In this document: positions 26,543-33,715 of the stretch, in pieces
Numbering within the stretch: position 1 is the first letter of the stretch
Layout of the letters: every line of letters starts with the position of its first letter
Origin: CAIKZZ01 sp035604595
GTDB taxonomy: Bacteria > Pseudomonadota > Gammaproteobacteria > Steroidobacterales > Steroidobacteraceae
Direction: 5' to 3'
Length of the DNA stretch: 42,353 nucleotides
Assembly: GCA_035604595.1 (NCBI GenBank)
Contig: DATNIE010000035.1
Location: forward strand, 1-42,353
Notes under the pieces: model-generated
Seen by the model: only the letters and a program-made list of their open reading frames with translations
What the model was told of the DNA's origin: nothing
Database searches by the model: none
Made by a program: the position numbers and the translations under genes

Positions 26543-27145
26543 ATGAGGCAGGTGACTTCCCCACCGGCATCGGTACACGATGCGTTGATCGTCGTCGACG
26601 TACAGCGTGATTTCCTGCCAGGCGGCGCACTGGGCGTGGCCGCCGGCGAGAGCGTCATTGCGCCGCTCAACGCCTGCAGCGAGGCGCTCGCCCGGGCCGG
26701 TGCGCGTATCTATGCAACCCGCGACTGGCACCCGCCCGACCATTGCTCGTTCCAGGCACAAGGTGGGCCGTGGCCGACGCATTGCGTCGCGGGCACGGCT
26801 GGCGCCGAGTTCCCGGCGACGCTGCGGCTGCCGCGAGGCGCCGTCGTCGTCTCCAAGGCCGAGCGGCGCGACCGCGATGCCTACTCAGGCTTCGACGGCA
26901 CCGACCTCGCCTCGCAGCTGCGCGCCGCAGACGTCACGCGGCTGTGGATCGGCGGACTCGCAACCGACTACTGCGTGCGTGCCACGGTCCTCGATGCGCG
27001 CCGGCTGGGCTTTGAGGTTCTGGTGCTCACGGATGCGGTGCGCGCCGTCGAGCTGAACGCCGGCGACGGTGCGCGCGCGCTGGCCGACATGCAGGCTGCG
27101 GGCGCCAGGCTCCAGCCGGGCGGCCCGACCGGCCCAGGGCCGTGA
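26543..27145 (+). CDS. Nicotinamidase/isochorismatase family cysteine hydrolase
   Basis: A 200-residue cysteine hydrolase. The catalytic triad is D19 (VVDVQRDF), K105 (SKAERRD) and C144 (GLATDYCVRATVLDA). Metal-binding residues D61, H63 (TRDWHPP) and H80 (PTHCV) are all present, which specifically favours nicotinamidase (PncA) over plain isochorismatase. It would convert nicotinamide to nicotinate for NAD salvage. In many genomes such genes sit with a nicotinate phosphoribosyltransferase and a PRPP synthetase; here the synthetase is decayed and no pncB is seen in the window. The first 12 residues are an extra tail before the conserved ALIVVDVQ. Confidence 0.88.
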   Translation: MRQVTSPPASVHDALIVVDVQRDFLPGGALGVAAGESVIAPLNACSEALARAGARIYATRDWHPPDHCSFQAQGGPWPTHCVAGTAGAEFPATLRLPRGAVVVSKAERRDRDAYSGFDGTDLASQLRAADVTRLWIGGLATDYCVRATVLDARRLGFEVLVLTDAVRAVELNAGDGARALADMQAAGARLQPGGPTGPGP

Positions 27146-27232
27146 GCGCGCGCATCGGCTGGCCGTATCGCCGCAACGAGCCGCGCTTGCTTGCGCGGCG
27201 CAACGACCTCGATTGCACCGCGGCTTTGGCCG

Positions 27233-27925
27233 GTCCCACGTGGTGTGCGCCAGCCGCGGGACGCGAGCACACGCAGCAATGACCGCGGCACGAGCATCGC
27301 CGCCGGTTGCCGTCGGCCCTGGAGACGTCCCGCTCGCAGCCAAGATCGCTTGGCTGTCCGACCCCGCGTCGACCGCGACAGGCCGCAGCGCGTAGACGAC
27401 GACAAGTCGCGCGTCCGGCCGGTGCGCGGCACCCCAGCCCGCGACCGGCGGGGCGAGCGCCAGTGTCGGCGCCTCCATGCGAAACGCATTCTCGAACGCC
27501 GCGACAGTGTGCGGCTCGACCGCAACGATCCGGGCCGCCCCCGCAGCTTCGAAGTGCCGCGCCACGTAGCGCGAGCCGAGCCGGTCGCGGGCTTTGGTGC
27601 GTCGGTCTCGGCGCGAGTACGGTAGGTACGGGACGAGCACGGTCACCGACCGGGCGCGCGCATTGCGAACTGCCGCCGTGACGAACCACAGGCGCACCGG
27701 CCGGTCGTTGGTCGAAGGGCCTTCGAGATCGCCGTGCACGCAATGCGCGATGGCAGCGTCTCGGCCGCGCACCGAGACGAGCGGACGCGCCTTGTGCTCA
27801 CCGCGCTCGAAGTCACGCTCCTCGAGCGGCTCGGGCAGTTCTCACCGCACGCGCTGTCAAGCGAGCGTTGCCGCCATGGCTGCCAGTGCGCAGGCGTTGC
27901 CGCACCTAACGCCCCGCAGCTGCAT
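27233..27925 (-). pseudogene. prs: Ribose-phosphate pyrophosphokinase (PRPP synthetase), decayed
   Basis: A minus-strand frame contains unmistakable PRPP synthetase sequence: LEERDFERGEHKARPLVSVR, then YLPYSRRDRRTKARD (matching the YFGYARQDRK-type ATP loop), then ARHFEAAGAARIVAVEPHT and AAFENAFR. The frame is broken by two in-frame TGA codons at 27857-27859 and 27842-27844 within the first 30 codons from an ATG at 27925. After about residue 130 the match fades and an ATGGDARAAV remnant stands where DDxISTGGTL should be, so the PRPP loop is lost and an internal part is missing. The remaining length is about 690 bases against about 930-960 for a whole gene. It lies next to the nicotinamidase gene, suggesting loss of a salvage operon partner. 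Confidence 0.85.
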
Positions 27926-27978
27926 CCATCACTCCCGGTGCGGTGCGACGCCGCAGGACCGGTTACATCCCAATGCCA

Positions 27979-29172
27979 TCAGCCGTCGCGGGTGCGCCGC
28001 GTCCTGCTCCGCGCCGTGAGCGCCATACCGATCGCCGCGGCCGCCGTCAATAGCGCGGCCGTCGAGAACGCCGCCGCCGAGCTCGCGTGCTGCCAGATGA
28101 GGCCAAGGATTACCGAGCCCGGCAGCACGAACAGGCCGCTCGCAAGGTGATAGAGCCCGAAGGCCGTGCCGCGCTGCGCCGCCGGGGCCGAATCGCCGAT
28201 CAGCGAACTCTCGGCAGGCTCGGTGACGGCGAGCGTCGCGGAATAGGCGACAAACAGGATCCAGATTTCGGCCCCGGTGGCGTGCGCCCCGGCGAGCGCG
28301 AGCAGCACCAGCACCCGCAATCCCCACCCGGCGAGCAGCACCGGCATGCGCCCGAGGCGATCGCTGACGACACCGGCCGGATAGGCGACGAGCATCTTCG
28401 TCAGGCTCGCGGCCGCCCACACGAGCGGAACCCACGCGACCGGCAGGCCGGCATCACGCGCCCAGAGGACAACGAACACCTCCGGGATGGAGGCGAGTGC
28501 CAGCATGGCAGCGGCGATGATCAGCGCCCGGAGGTTCGCATCGAGCCCGCGCCAGCTCAGCTGCGGGGGCGGTGCGCTGCGCACGAGCGGCGCGTCCGCC
28601 GGCACGCCGACCGCGAGCAACACGAGCACGGCCGCGCCCGGCACGGCGGACCACAGGAACACCCGTCCGAGTGCGGTTCCCGAGGTGAGCAGCGCAAATG
28701 CCACGATCGGCCCGATCACCGCGCCCGCGTGGTCCATCGCCCGATGAAAGCCGAATGCCCGGCCGCGGATCGTCGCGGCGGCGGCACCGGCGATCAGTGC
28801 ATCGCGCGGCGCCGTCCGAATGCCCTTGCCGACCCGGTCGAGGAATCGGAGCAGCAGCACGATCGGCCAGCCGAGCGCGAATCCGATCGCGGGCCGGGCG
28901 AGGTTCGCGATCCCGTAGCCGCCAAACACGAGCCGCTTGGCACCGACGCCCCGGTCGCTGAGCCGGCCGGCGACGAGCTTGAGCACGCTGGCCGTCGCCT
29001 CGGCAATCCCCTCGATCAGGCCGACGATCGCCGGGCCCGCGCCGAGGGTCGCGGTCAGGAACACGGGCAGCAGCGGCGTGATCATCTCGCTTGCGCCGTC
29101 GTTGAGCAGCGAGACGAAGCCGAGAACGACCACCGTGCGCGGCAGTCTCGCGGGCATCCCGGTCGAGGGCAT
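27979..29172 (-). CDS. Major facilitator superfamily transporter
   Basis: A 397-residue integral membrane protein with about twelve hydrophobic segments, a typical MFS layout. Signature-like loops are AGRLSDRGVGAKRLVF (between helices 2 and 3) and AGVVSDRLGRMPVLLAGWG in the second half, and RFLDRVGKGIRTAPRDAL, which is common in multidrug-type permeases of this group. The substrate is unknown. The ATG at 29172 begins MPSTGMPARLPRTVVVLGFVSL. It is only 12 bases behind the asd stop in the same direction, so it is probably co-transcribed with the lysine/threonine branch genes, possibly as an amino-acid or metabolite exporter (inference). The Shine-Dalgarno is weak. Confidence 0.88.
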   Translation of the reverse strand: MPSTGMPARLPRTVVVLGFVSLLNDGASEMITPLLPVFLTATLGAGPAIVGLIEGIAEATASVLKLVAGRLSDRGVGAKRLVFGGYGIANLARPAIGFALGWPIVLLLRFLDRVGKGIRTAPRDALIAGAAAATIRGRAFGFHRAMDHAGAVIGPIVAFALLTSGTALGRVFLWSAVPGAAVLVLLAVGVPADAPLVRSAPPPQLSWRGLDANLRALIIAAAMLALASIPEVFVVLWARDAGLPVAWVPLVWAAASLTKMLVAYPAGVVSDRLGRMPVLLAGWGLRVLVLLALAGAHATGAEIWILFVAYSATLAVTEPAESSLIGDSAPAAQRGTAFGLYHLASGLFVLPGSVILGLIWQHASSAAAFSTAALLTAAAAIGMALTARSRTRRTRDG

Positions 29173-29184
29173 GGACCGTGCCGG

Positions 29185-30297
29185 TCAGCGGCGCGCGGCC
29201 AGGATCCGCAGCATGCGGCGCAGCGGCTCGGCGGCGCCCCACAGCAGCTGGTCGCCAACCGTGAACGCCGTCAGGTACTCCCCGCCCACCGGCAGCTTGC
29301 GGACCCGGCCGACCGGGATGCCGAGCGTGCCACTGACGGCGGCGGGCGACAGTTCCCTGATCGAGGCGGCGCGCTCGTTCGGGACAACGCGCACCCACTC
29401 GTTGCCCGACGCCAGCACCCGCTCGACCTCCGCGAGCGGCAGGCTCCGCCTGAGCTTCAGCGTCAACGCCTGGCTGTGGCAGCGCATGGCACCGATCCGC
29501 ACGCACACCCCGTCGAGCGGGACCGGCCGCGCCTCGCGGCCGAGGATCTTGTTGGCCTCGGCGCTGGCCTTCCACTCCTCGCGGCTCTGGCCGGTCCCCA
29601 GATCGGCGTCGATCCACGGGATCAGGCTGCCGGCGAGCGCCGTACCGAACTGCTCGTGGGGCAGCGCATCGCTGCGCAGTGTCGCCGTCACCGCCCGATC
29701 GATGTCGAGGATCGAGCTCATGGGATCAGCGAGCAGCGGCGCGACCGCGGCGTGGGCCGCCCCCATCTGCGCGAGCAGCTCGCGCATGTGGGCGGCGCCT
29801 GCGCCCGAGGCCGCCTGGTAGGTCATCGCCGTCGCCCACTCGACCAGGTCCTCGCGGAGCAGGCCGCACACTGCCATCAGCAGCAGCGAGACCGTGCAGT
29901 TGCCGCCGATGAAGTCGCGCCGGCCGGCCGCGAGCGCCGCATCGATGACCGGCCGGTTGACCGGGTCGAGGATGATCACGGCCTCCGGGCGCATCCGCAG
30001 CGCCGAGGCGGCATCGATCCAGTAACCGGTCCAGCCCGCTGCCCGCAGAGCCGGGTGTATCGCAGTCGTGTAGTCCCCGCCCTGGCAGCTCAGGATGACG
30101 TCCATCTCGGCGAGCGAGCCGACGTCGCTCGCGTCGCGCACCGGCGGCGTAGCGCGGCCGACGTCGGGTGCCGCGGTGCCGGCCCGGGTCGTGCTGAAGA
30201 ACACCGGCGAGGCGAGCTCGAAATCCCGCTCGGCGCGCATGCGCTCGATGAGCACGGACCCGACCATGCCCCGCCAGCCCACGATTCCTACCCGCAT
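29185..30297 (-). CDS. asd: Aspartate-semialdehyde dehydrogenase
   Basis: A 370-residue Asd that makes aspartate semialdehyde from aspartyl phosphate with NADPH, the branch-point for lysine/DAP, methionine and threonine. The N-terminal motif is GIVGWRGMVGSVLIERM. The active-site cysteine is C134 in GGNCTVS and the general-base histidine is H274 in RCHSQAL. The length and sequence are those of the Gram-negative asd type. The GGAG box lies six bases before ATG. It starts 31 bases after the stop of the lysC-lysA fusion, so both enzymes of the first steps are expressed together, with lysA also supplying the last step to lysine. Confidence 0.96.
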   Translation of the reverse strand: MRVGIVGWRGMVGSVLIERMRAERDFELASPVFFSTTRAGTAAPDVGRATPPVRDASDVGSLAEMDVILSCQGGDYTTAIHPALRAAGWTGYWIDAASALRMRPEAVIILDPVNRPVIDAALAAGRRDFIGGNCTVSLLLMAVCGLLREDLVEWATAMTYQAASGAGAAHMRELLAQMGAAHAAVAPLLADPMSSILDIDRAVTATLRSDALPHEQFGTALAGSLIPWIDADLGTGQSREEWKASAEANKILGREARPVPLDGVCVRIGAMRCHSQALTLKLRRSLPLAEVERVLASGNEWVRVVPNERAASIRELSPAAVSGTLGIPVGRVRKLPVGGEYLTAFTVGDQLLWGAAEPLRRMLRILAARR

Positions 30298-30328
30298 CGA
30301 ACGCTCCTACCCCGCGGTGAGTCCAAGG

Positions 30329-32914
30329 CTACAGCAGCAACTCCTCCGCCGGTTCGCGCAGGTTGTAGCGCGAGCTCATCGAGTGACCATAGGCACCGGC
30401 CGTCGCGATCAGCAGCACGTCGCCCTCGCGGGTCACCGGCAGCTGTCGCTCGTGGCCGAGCACGTCGGCGGATTCGCAGATGGGACCGACGATCTCGTAG
30501 GTCTCGGTCGCCGGCTCCGCGAGCCGCGTGAGATTGACGATCTCGTGGTGGGCGCCGTAGAGCGCCGGGCGGATCAGGGAGTTCATGCCGGTCGCGACCC
30601 CGACGTACTGCACCGCGCCCTTGCCCTTGAGCTGCGTCACCCGCGCGAGCAGCACGCCGGCGGCCGCGACCAGGTAGCGTCCGGGCTCGAGCCACAGCTC
30701 GAATGCCGGCTGGCGCGCCTTGAACCGGTCGAGCGCCCGGCCGAGCGCGCCGACATCGACCGGAAGGCGGCTCGGGTTGTCGGGCACGCCGAGGCCGCCG
30801 CCGAGGTCGAGCACGGTGACCTCCGTGAAGCGCGTGGCGATCCGCGCCAGGGCCTCGGCCACCTCGATCCAGGTGTCGATGGAGAAATTGCCGCTGCCGG
30901 TGTGGGCGTGCAGCCCGACGATGCGCGCGCCGGCCGCGCGCGCCAGACGCTCGAGTTCCTCGACCTCGAACTGCGGCACGCCGAACTTGGTGTGCACGCC
31001 CGCGGTGCGCACGTGGGCGTGGTGGCCGTGACCGCGGCCGGTGTCGATCCGCACGAACAGCTCGCGGCCGGCGAACAGCCGCGGCCACTCGCGCAGCGGA
31101 TGCAGGTTGTCGAGCGTCACGCGCAGCTGCTGCGCGATCGCCCATTCGTACTCGGCGCGGGGCGCGAAGTTGGGCGTGAACAGGATCCGGCTGCGATCGA
31201 CCGCCGGCACCTCGCGCAGCAGGTGCTCGATCTCCCCTTGCGAGACGCAGTCGAAGCCGATCCCGGAAGCCGCGAGCGTGCGCAACAGCTCGCCGTGCGG
31301 GTTGGCCTTCATCGCGTAATGCACGTGCGCGACCGCGCCGAGCGCACGCAGCTCGGCGGCCGCGGCACGTACCGTCGCGATGTCGTAGACGTAGGCCGAG
31401 TCGCGGCTGCCAAAGTGCTCGAGCAGCGCCGTGCGCCGCTCGCGCCACCAGGGCGGCGCCGGGGCTGGCGCGCCGTCCAGCGCGTGCAGCTGCTCCCAGG
31501 TGGGACCGAGCACGACGTCGTTGGGGGCCGCGCGGATCAGCAGCTCATGGAGCTGCAACACCAGCCGGTCGCCCTGCTCCTCGTCGATCACGAAGGTGAA
31601 GTTCAGGTCGTTGGCTGCCTGGCTGACGAGATAGATGCGCTGCTCCTCGAATAGCGCCAGCGCCTCGCCCAGGTCGTGAAGGATGCCGCGGATGTTGCGG
31701 CCGACGAGCGACAGGGCCGCGCACGGGCCGATCACCTGCGTCCGGCACAGGCCCGCGAGCGCCTCACTGAGCGCGGCGATGGCCGGATCATCGAGCGTGT
31801 TCGCGGCCGGATCGAGCGAGACGGTCACGTTCGTCTCGGAGGTCGAGACGAGGTCGACCGACAGCCCGCGCTGCTTGAATACCTGGAACACGTCGGCGAG
31901 GAATCCGACCTGGTGCCACATGCCGGGGCTGTCCATCGAGATGAGCGTGATTCCTTTCTTGATCGCGATCGCCTTCACCTGCGCCGCATCCCCGCCGGCC
32001 GGGTTCGCGGTGATGTGCGTGCCTTCGAGCTCCGGGGTCTGCGTCGCATAGACGTAGAGCGGAATCCCGTACTGCCGGACCGGCTGGATGCAGCGCGGAT
32101 GCAGGACTTTCGCGCCGCTCGAGGCGATCTCCTGCGCCTCGTCGTAGTGCAGCTGCTTCAGCAGTCGCGCGTTCGGAACTCCCTTCGGGTTCGCGCTGAA
32201 CATGCCCGGCACGTCGGTCCAGATCTCGAGGCGCACCGCCTGGAGCTTGGCCGCGAAGTAGGCGCCCGAGGTGTCCGAGCCGCCACGCCCGAGCAACACC
32301 GTGTGTCCGGCGGCATCGATGGCGATGAATCCCTGGGTGATGAAGACCCGGCCCGGGTTGGCAAGGCGCTGCTGCAGCGCCGCATCGGGGGCGTAATTGC
32401 AGGTGGCCGACAGGATGTTCGCCTTGGTCGATGCGCCGGGCCGTGCCTCGGCGAGGAGGACCGTGCGCGCATCGACCCATTCGACATCAAGGCCCTGGGT
32501 CGCGAGCCATGCCGCGCCGAGTTCGGTCGCCATCAGCTCGCCGGTCGCCATCGCCCGCGCCCGAATCTGATCGCTGACTTCGTGCAGCAGGGCAATGCCG
32601 GTGGCGATGTGCCGCAGTTCGATCAGCTCCCGTCGGACACCCCGCGGGAGGGGAATTCCAAGGTCTTTCGCGAGGTTGGCGTGCACGGCCTCGATGTCGG
32701 CGAGTACGGCCTCGGAGCCGCGGCCGGCCGGCAGGTCGAGCAGGTGCTCGAGGCGGTCCGTGATCCCGGACAGGGCGGAGTGGACGACGACCGGCTGCAC
32801 GCCCGCGGCGAGGCGGGCCTTCAGCACATCACGGATGCGGTGCCAGTTGGCGGCCGAGGAGACGCTGGTGCCGCCGAACTTGAGGACGACGAACGGGGCG
32901 GGTGTCGGGGCCAT
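30329..32914 (-). CDS. Bifunctional aspartate kinase / diaminopimelate decarboxylase
   Basis: An 861-residue fusion that carries the first and last enzymes of lysine synthesis on one chain. The aspartate kinase part is residues 1-470: KFGGTSVSS (12-20), GRGGSDTSGAYFAAKL (209-223), SSGAKVLHPRCI and two C-terminal ACT regions with LVSTSETNVTVSLD. The diaminopimelate decarboxylase part follows from about 495: PLP lysine K536 (YAMKANPHG), HTGSGNF (671-677), LDLGGGLGVP (702-711), LEPGRYLVAA and CESADVLG (813-820). Such fusions are known from Xanthomonas and relatives. The ATG at 32914 is preferred since the upstream frame only offers TTG and lacks the kinase start, but its Shine-Dalgarno is weak. 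Confidence 0.95.
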   Translation of the reverse strand: MAPTPAPFVVLKFGGTSVSSAANWHRIRDVLKARLAAGVQPVVVHSALSGITDRLEHLLDLPAGRGSEAVLADIEAVHANLAKDLGIPLPRGVRRELIELRHIATGIALLHEVSDQIRARAMATGELMATELGAAWLATQGLDVEWVDARTVLLAEARPGASTKANILSATCNYAPDAALQQRLANPGRVFITQGFIAIDAAGHTVLLGRGGSDTSGAYFAAKLQAVRLEIWTDVPGMFSANPKGVPNARLLKQLHYDEAQEIASSGAKVLHPRCIQPVRQYGIPLYVYATQTPELEGTHITANPAGGDAAQVKAIAIKKGITLISMDSPGMWHQVGFLADVFQVFKQRGLSVDLVSTSETNVTVSLDPAANTLDDPAIAALSEALAGLCRTQVIGPCAALSLVGRNIRGILHDLGEALALFEEQRIYLVSQAANDLNFTFVIDEEQGDRLVLQLHELLIRAAPNDVVLGPTWEQLHALDGAPAPAPPWWRERRTALLEHFGSRDSAYVYDIATVRAAAAELRALGAVAHVHYAMKANPHGELLRTLAASGIGFDCVSQGEIEHLLREVPAVDRSRILFTPNFAPRAEYEWAIAQQLRVTLDNLHPLREWPRLFAGRELFVRIDTGRGHGHHAHVRTAGVHTKFGVPQFEVEELERLARAAGARIVGLHAHTGSGNFSIDTWIEVAEALARIATRFTEVTVLDLGGGLGVPDNPSRLPVDVGALGRALDRFKARQPAFELWLEPGRYLVAAAGVLLARVTQLKGKGAVQYVGVATGMNSLIRPALYGAHHEIVNLTRLAEPATETYEIVGPICESADVLGHERQLPVTREGDVLLIATAGAYGHSMSSRYNLREPAEELLL

Positions 32915-32997
32915 GGCTGTTCGCGGAGAGACGGCCCGATCCGGGCCCGGCGGCAAGAAACGGCGCCCGGTGGCACCGCGGCGGCGGACTTAGACGC

Positions 32998-33213
32998 TCA
33001 GGCGTCGTCCTCGAAATCCTGCAGCGCTTTCTTGAGGCGGCGCTCGGCGAGCACATCCTCGAGCTTGCTCCAGGCGGCCTTGCCCTTCTTGCCCGGCTGG
33101 ACCTTCTTGCGATCAACGCGATCGATGAGCCGGTCGTAGTCCGGCTCTTCCGCCTCCGCATCGGCGAGGAACTCCTCGTCGAGTTCGAAGTGCTCTTGGT
33201 CGCGTTCGCTCAT
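32998..33213 (-). CDS. Small acidic protein, PA3496-like
   Basis: A 71-residue protein of mixed charge: acidic N-terminal half (FELDEEFLADAEAEEPDYDR), basic centre (RKKVQPGKKGKAAW) and the C-terminal segment SKLEDVLAERRLKKALQDF. This last part resembles the conserved tail of the PA3496 family of small proteins from gammaproteobacteria, so I suggest membership at moderate confidence; function is unproven. It lies upstream of lysC-lysA on the same strand with an 83-base gap. Candidate promoter boxes are seen at 33287-33314 and a palindrome in the expected 5' untranslated region. Confidence 0.7.
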   Translation of the reverse strand: MSERDQEHFELDEEFLADAEAEEPDYDRLIDRVDRKKVQPGKKGKAAWSKLEDVLAERRLKKALQDFEDDA

Positions 33214-33240
33214 GGCCCGATGTGCCTCGAAAATTCCTAG

Positions 33241-33259
33241 TCAGATCAACAAGATCTGA
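33241..33259 (-). promoter_or_regulatory. Palindrome in the 5' leader of the PA3496-like gene
   Basis: TCAGATC-AACAA-GATCTGA, a perfect 7-bp inverted repeat with a 5-base spacer, sits about 28 bases before the ATG at 33213 and about 28 bases below the -10 box of the candidate promoter. It may be an operator or an mRNA hairpin. On the plus strand it is followed by AGCTTTTT. Confidence 0.4.
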
Positions 33260-33286
33260 AGCTTTTTGCAATTGCGAAGCCACCGA

Positions 33287-33314
33287 ACTATACAGAAAAA
33301 AGGCCAGACTGCAA
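33287..33314 (-). promoter_or_regulatory. Candidate promoter of the PA3496-like gene
   Basis: On the minus strand TTGCAG and TATAGT are separated by 16 bases. The -10 matches five of six consensus positions, the -35 three of six, and the spacer contains a T-run. It lies about 75 bases before the ATG at 33213. The downstream lysC-lysA genes might also be read from it. Confidence 0.5.
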
Positions 33315-33343
33315 CTGGCGGCTCTCGCCGGGGTCCGAGACGC

Positions 33344-33367
33344 GAAGGCCCCGCACGCGGGGCCTTC
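33344..33367 (-). terminator. GC-rich hairpin downstream of the six-cysteine gene
   Basis: A perfect 10-bp stem GAAGGCCCCG/CGGGGCCTTC with a four-base loop starts about 30 bases past the stop of the minus-strand gene at 33398-33619. It has no T-run, so it may be Rho-assisted, but its position between two genes on the same strand makes a terminator or transcript-end role likely. Confidence 0.5.
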
Positions 33368-33397
33368 GGTAATCCGGCGGGACGAACGGCGGGACGC

Positions 33398-33619
33398 TCA
33401 GCCGCACTTCCTCAAGCATTCATCGTACGTTGAGTCGCACTGCCGCTGTTTCGAGGCGTCCTTGGCGGCGTCGATCATGCACTTGTCGGATTGCTCGTCG
33501 CACTGCGCCACGCACTTGTCGTCGGACAGGGTGCGCGCATCGCCCGCGAGGGCCGCGATCGACCCCAATGCCATCGCGAGTGCCAGTAATCCGAGCTGCG
33601 TGCGCTTGCCGAAACGCAT
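33398..33619 (-). CDS. Small secreted six-cysteine protein
   Basis: A 73-residue protein I do not recognise. It has a signal peptide (MRFGKRTQLGLLALAMALGS, cleavage near A25), leaving about 48 residues. These carry six cysteines (C36, C40, C47, C61, C68, C72) arranged symmetrically as C-x3-C-x6-C-x13-C-x6-C-x3-C, the shape of two helices forming a disulfide-bridged hairpin. The rest is charged and helix-forming (DEQSDKC, DSTYDEC). The ATG was chosen because GAGGAGGGG lies seven bases upstream and it yields a clean signal peptide; longer upstream codons add an unlikely prefix. It stands alone between the PA3496-like gene and an acyl-CoA dehydrogenase. Confidence 0.72.
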   Translation of the reverse strand: MRFGKRTQLGLLALAMALGSIAALAGDARTLSDDKCVAQCDEQSDKCMIDAAKDASKQRQCDSTYDECLRKCG

Positions 33620-33715
33620 GACCCCCTCCTCGAGTGCCGGCCAGGCTCGTGTCATTCGCCGAGTTTGGATCATGAGTCGCCCGCGAGCGCGATGCAACGG
33701 GGAGAACCCGCAGAC

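Noticed and set aside
28087..30531. Long plus-strand frame of about 814 codons opposite MFS and asd
   Set aside because: Composition is shadow-like (Arg/Ala/Gln-rich, no domains) and the opposite strand holds clear MFS and Asd proteins.
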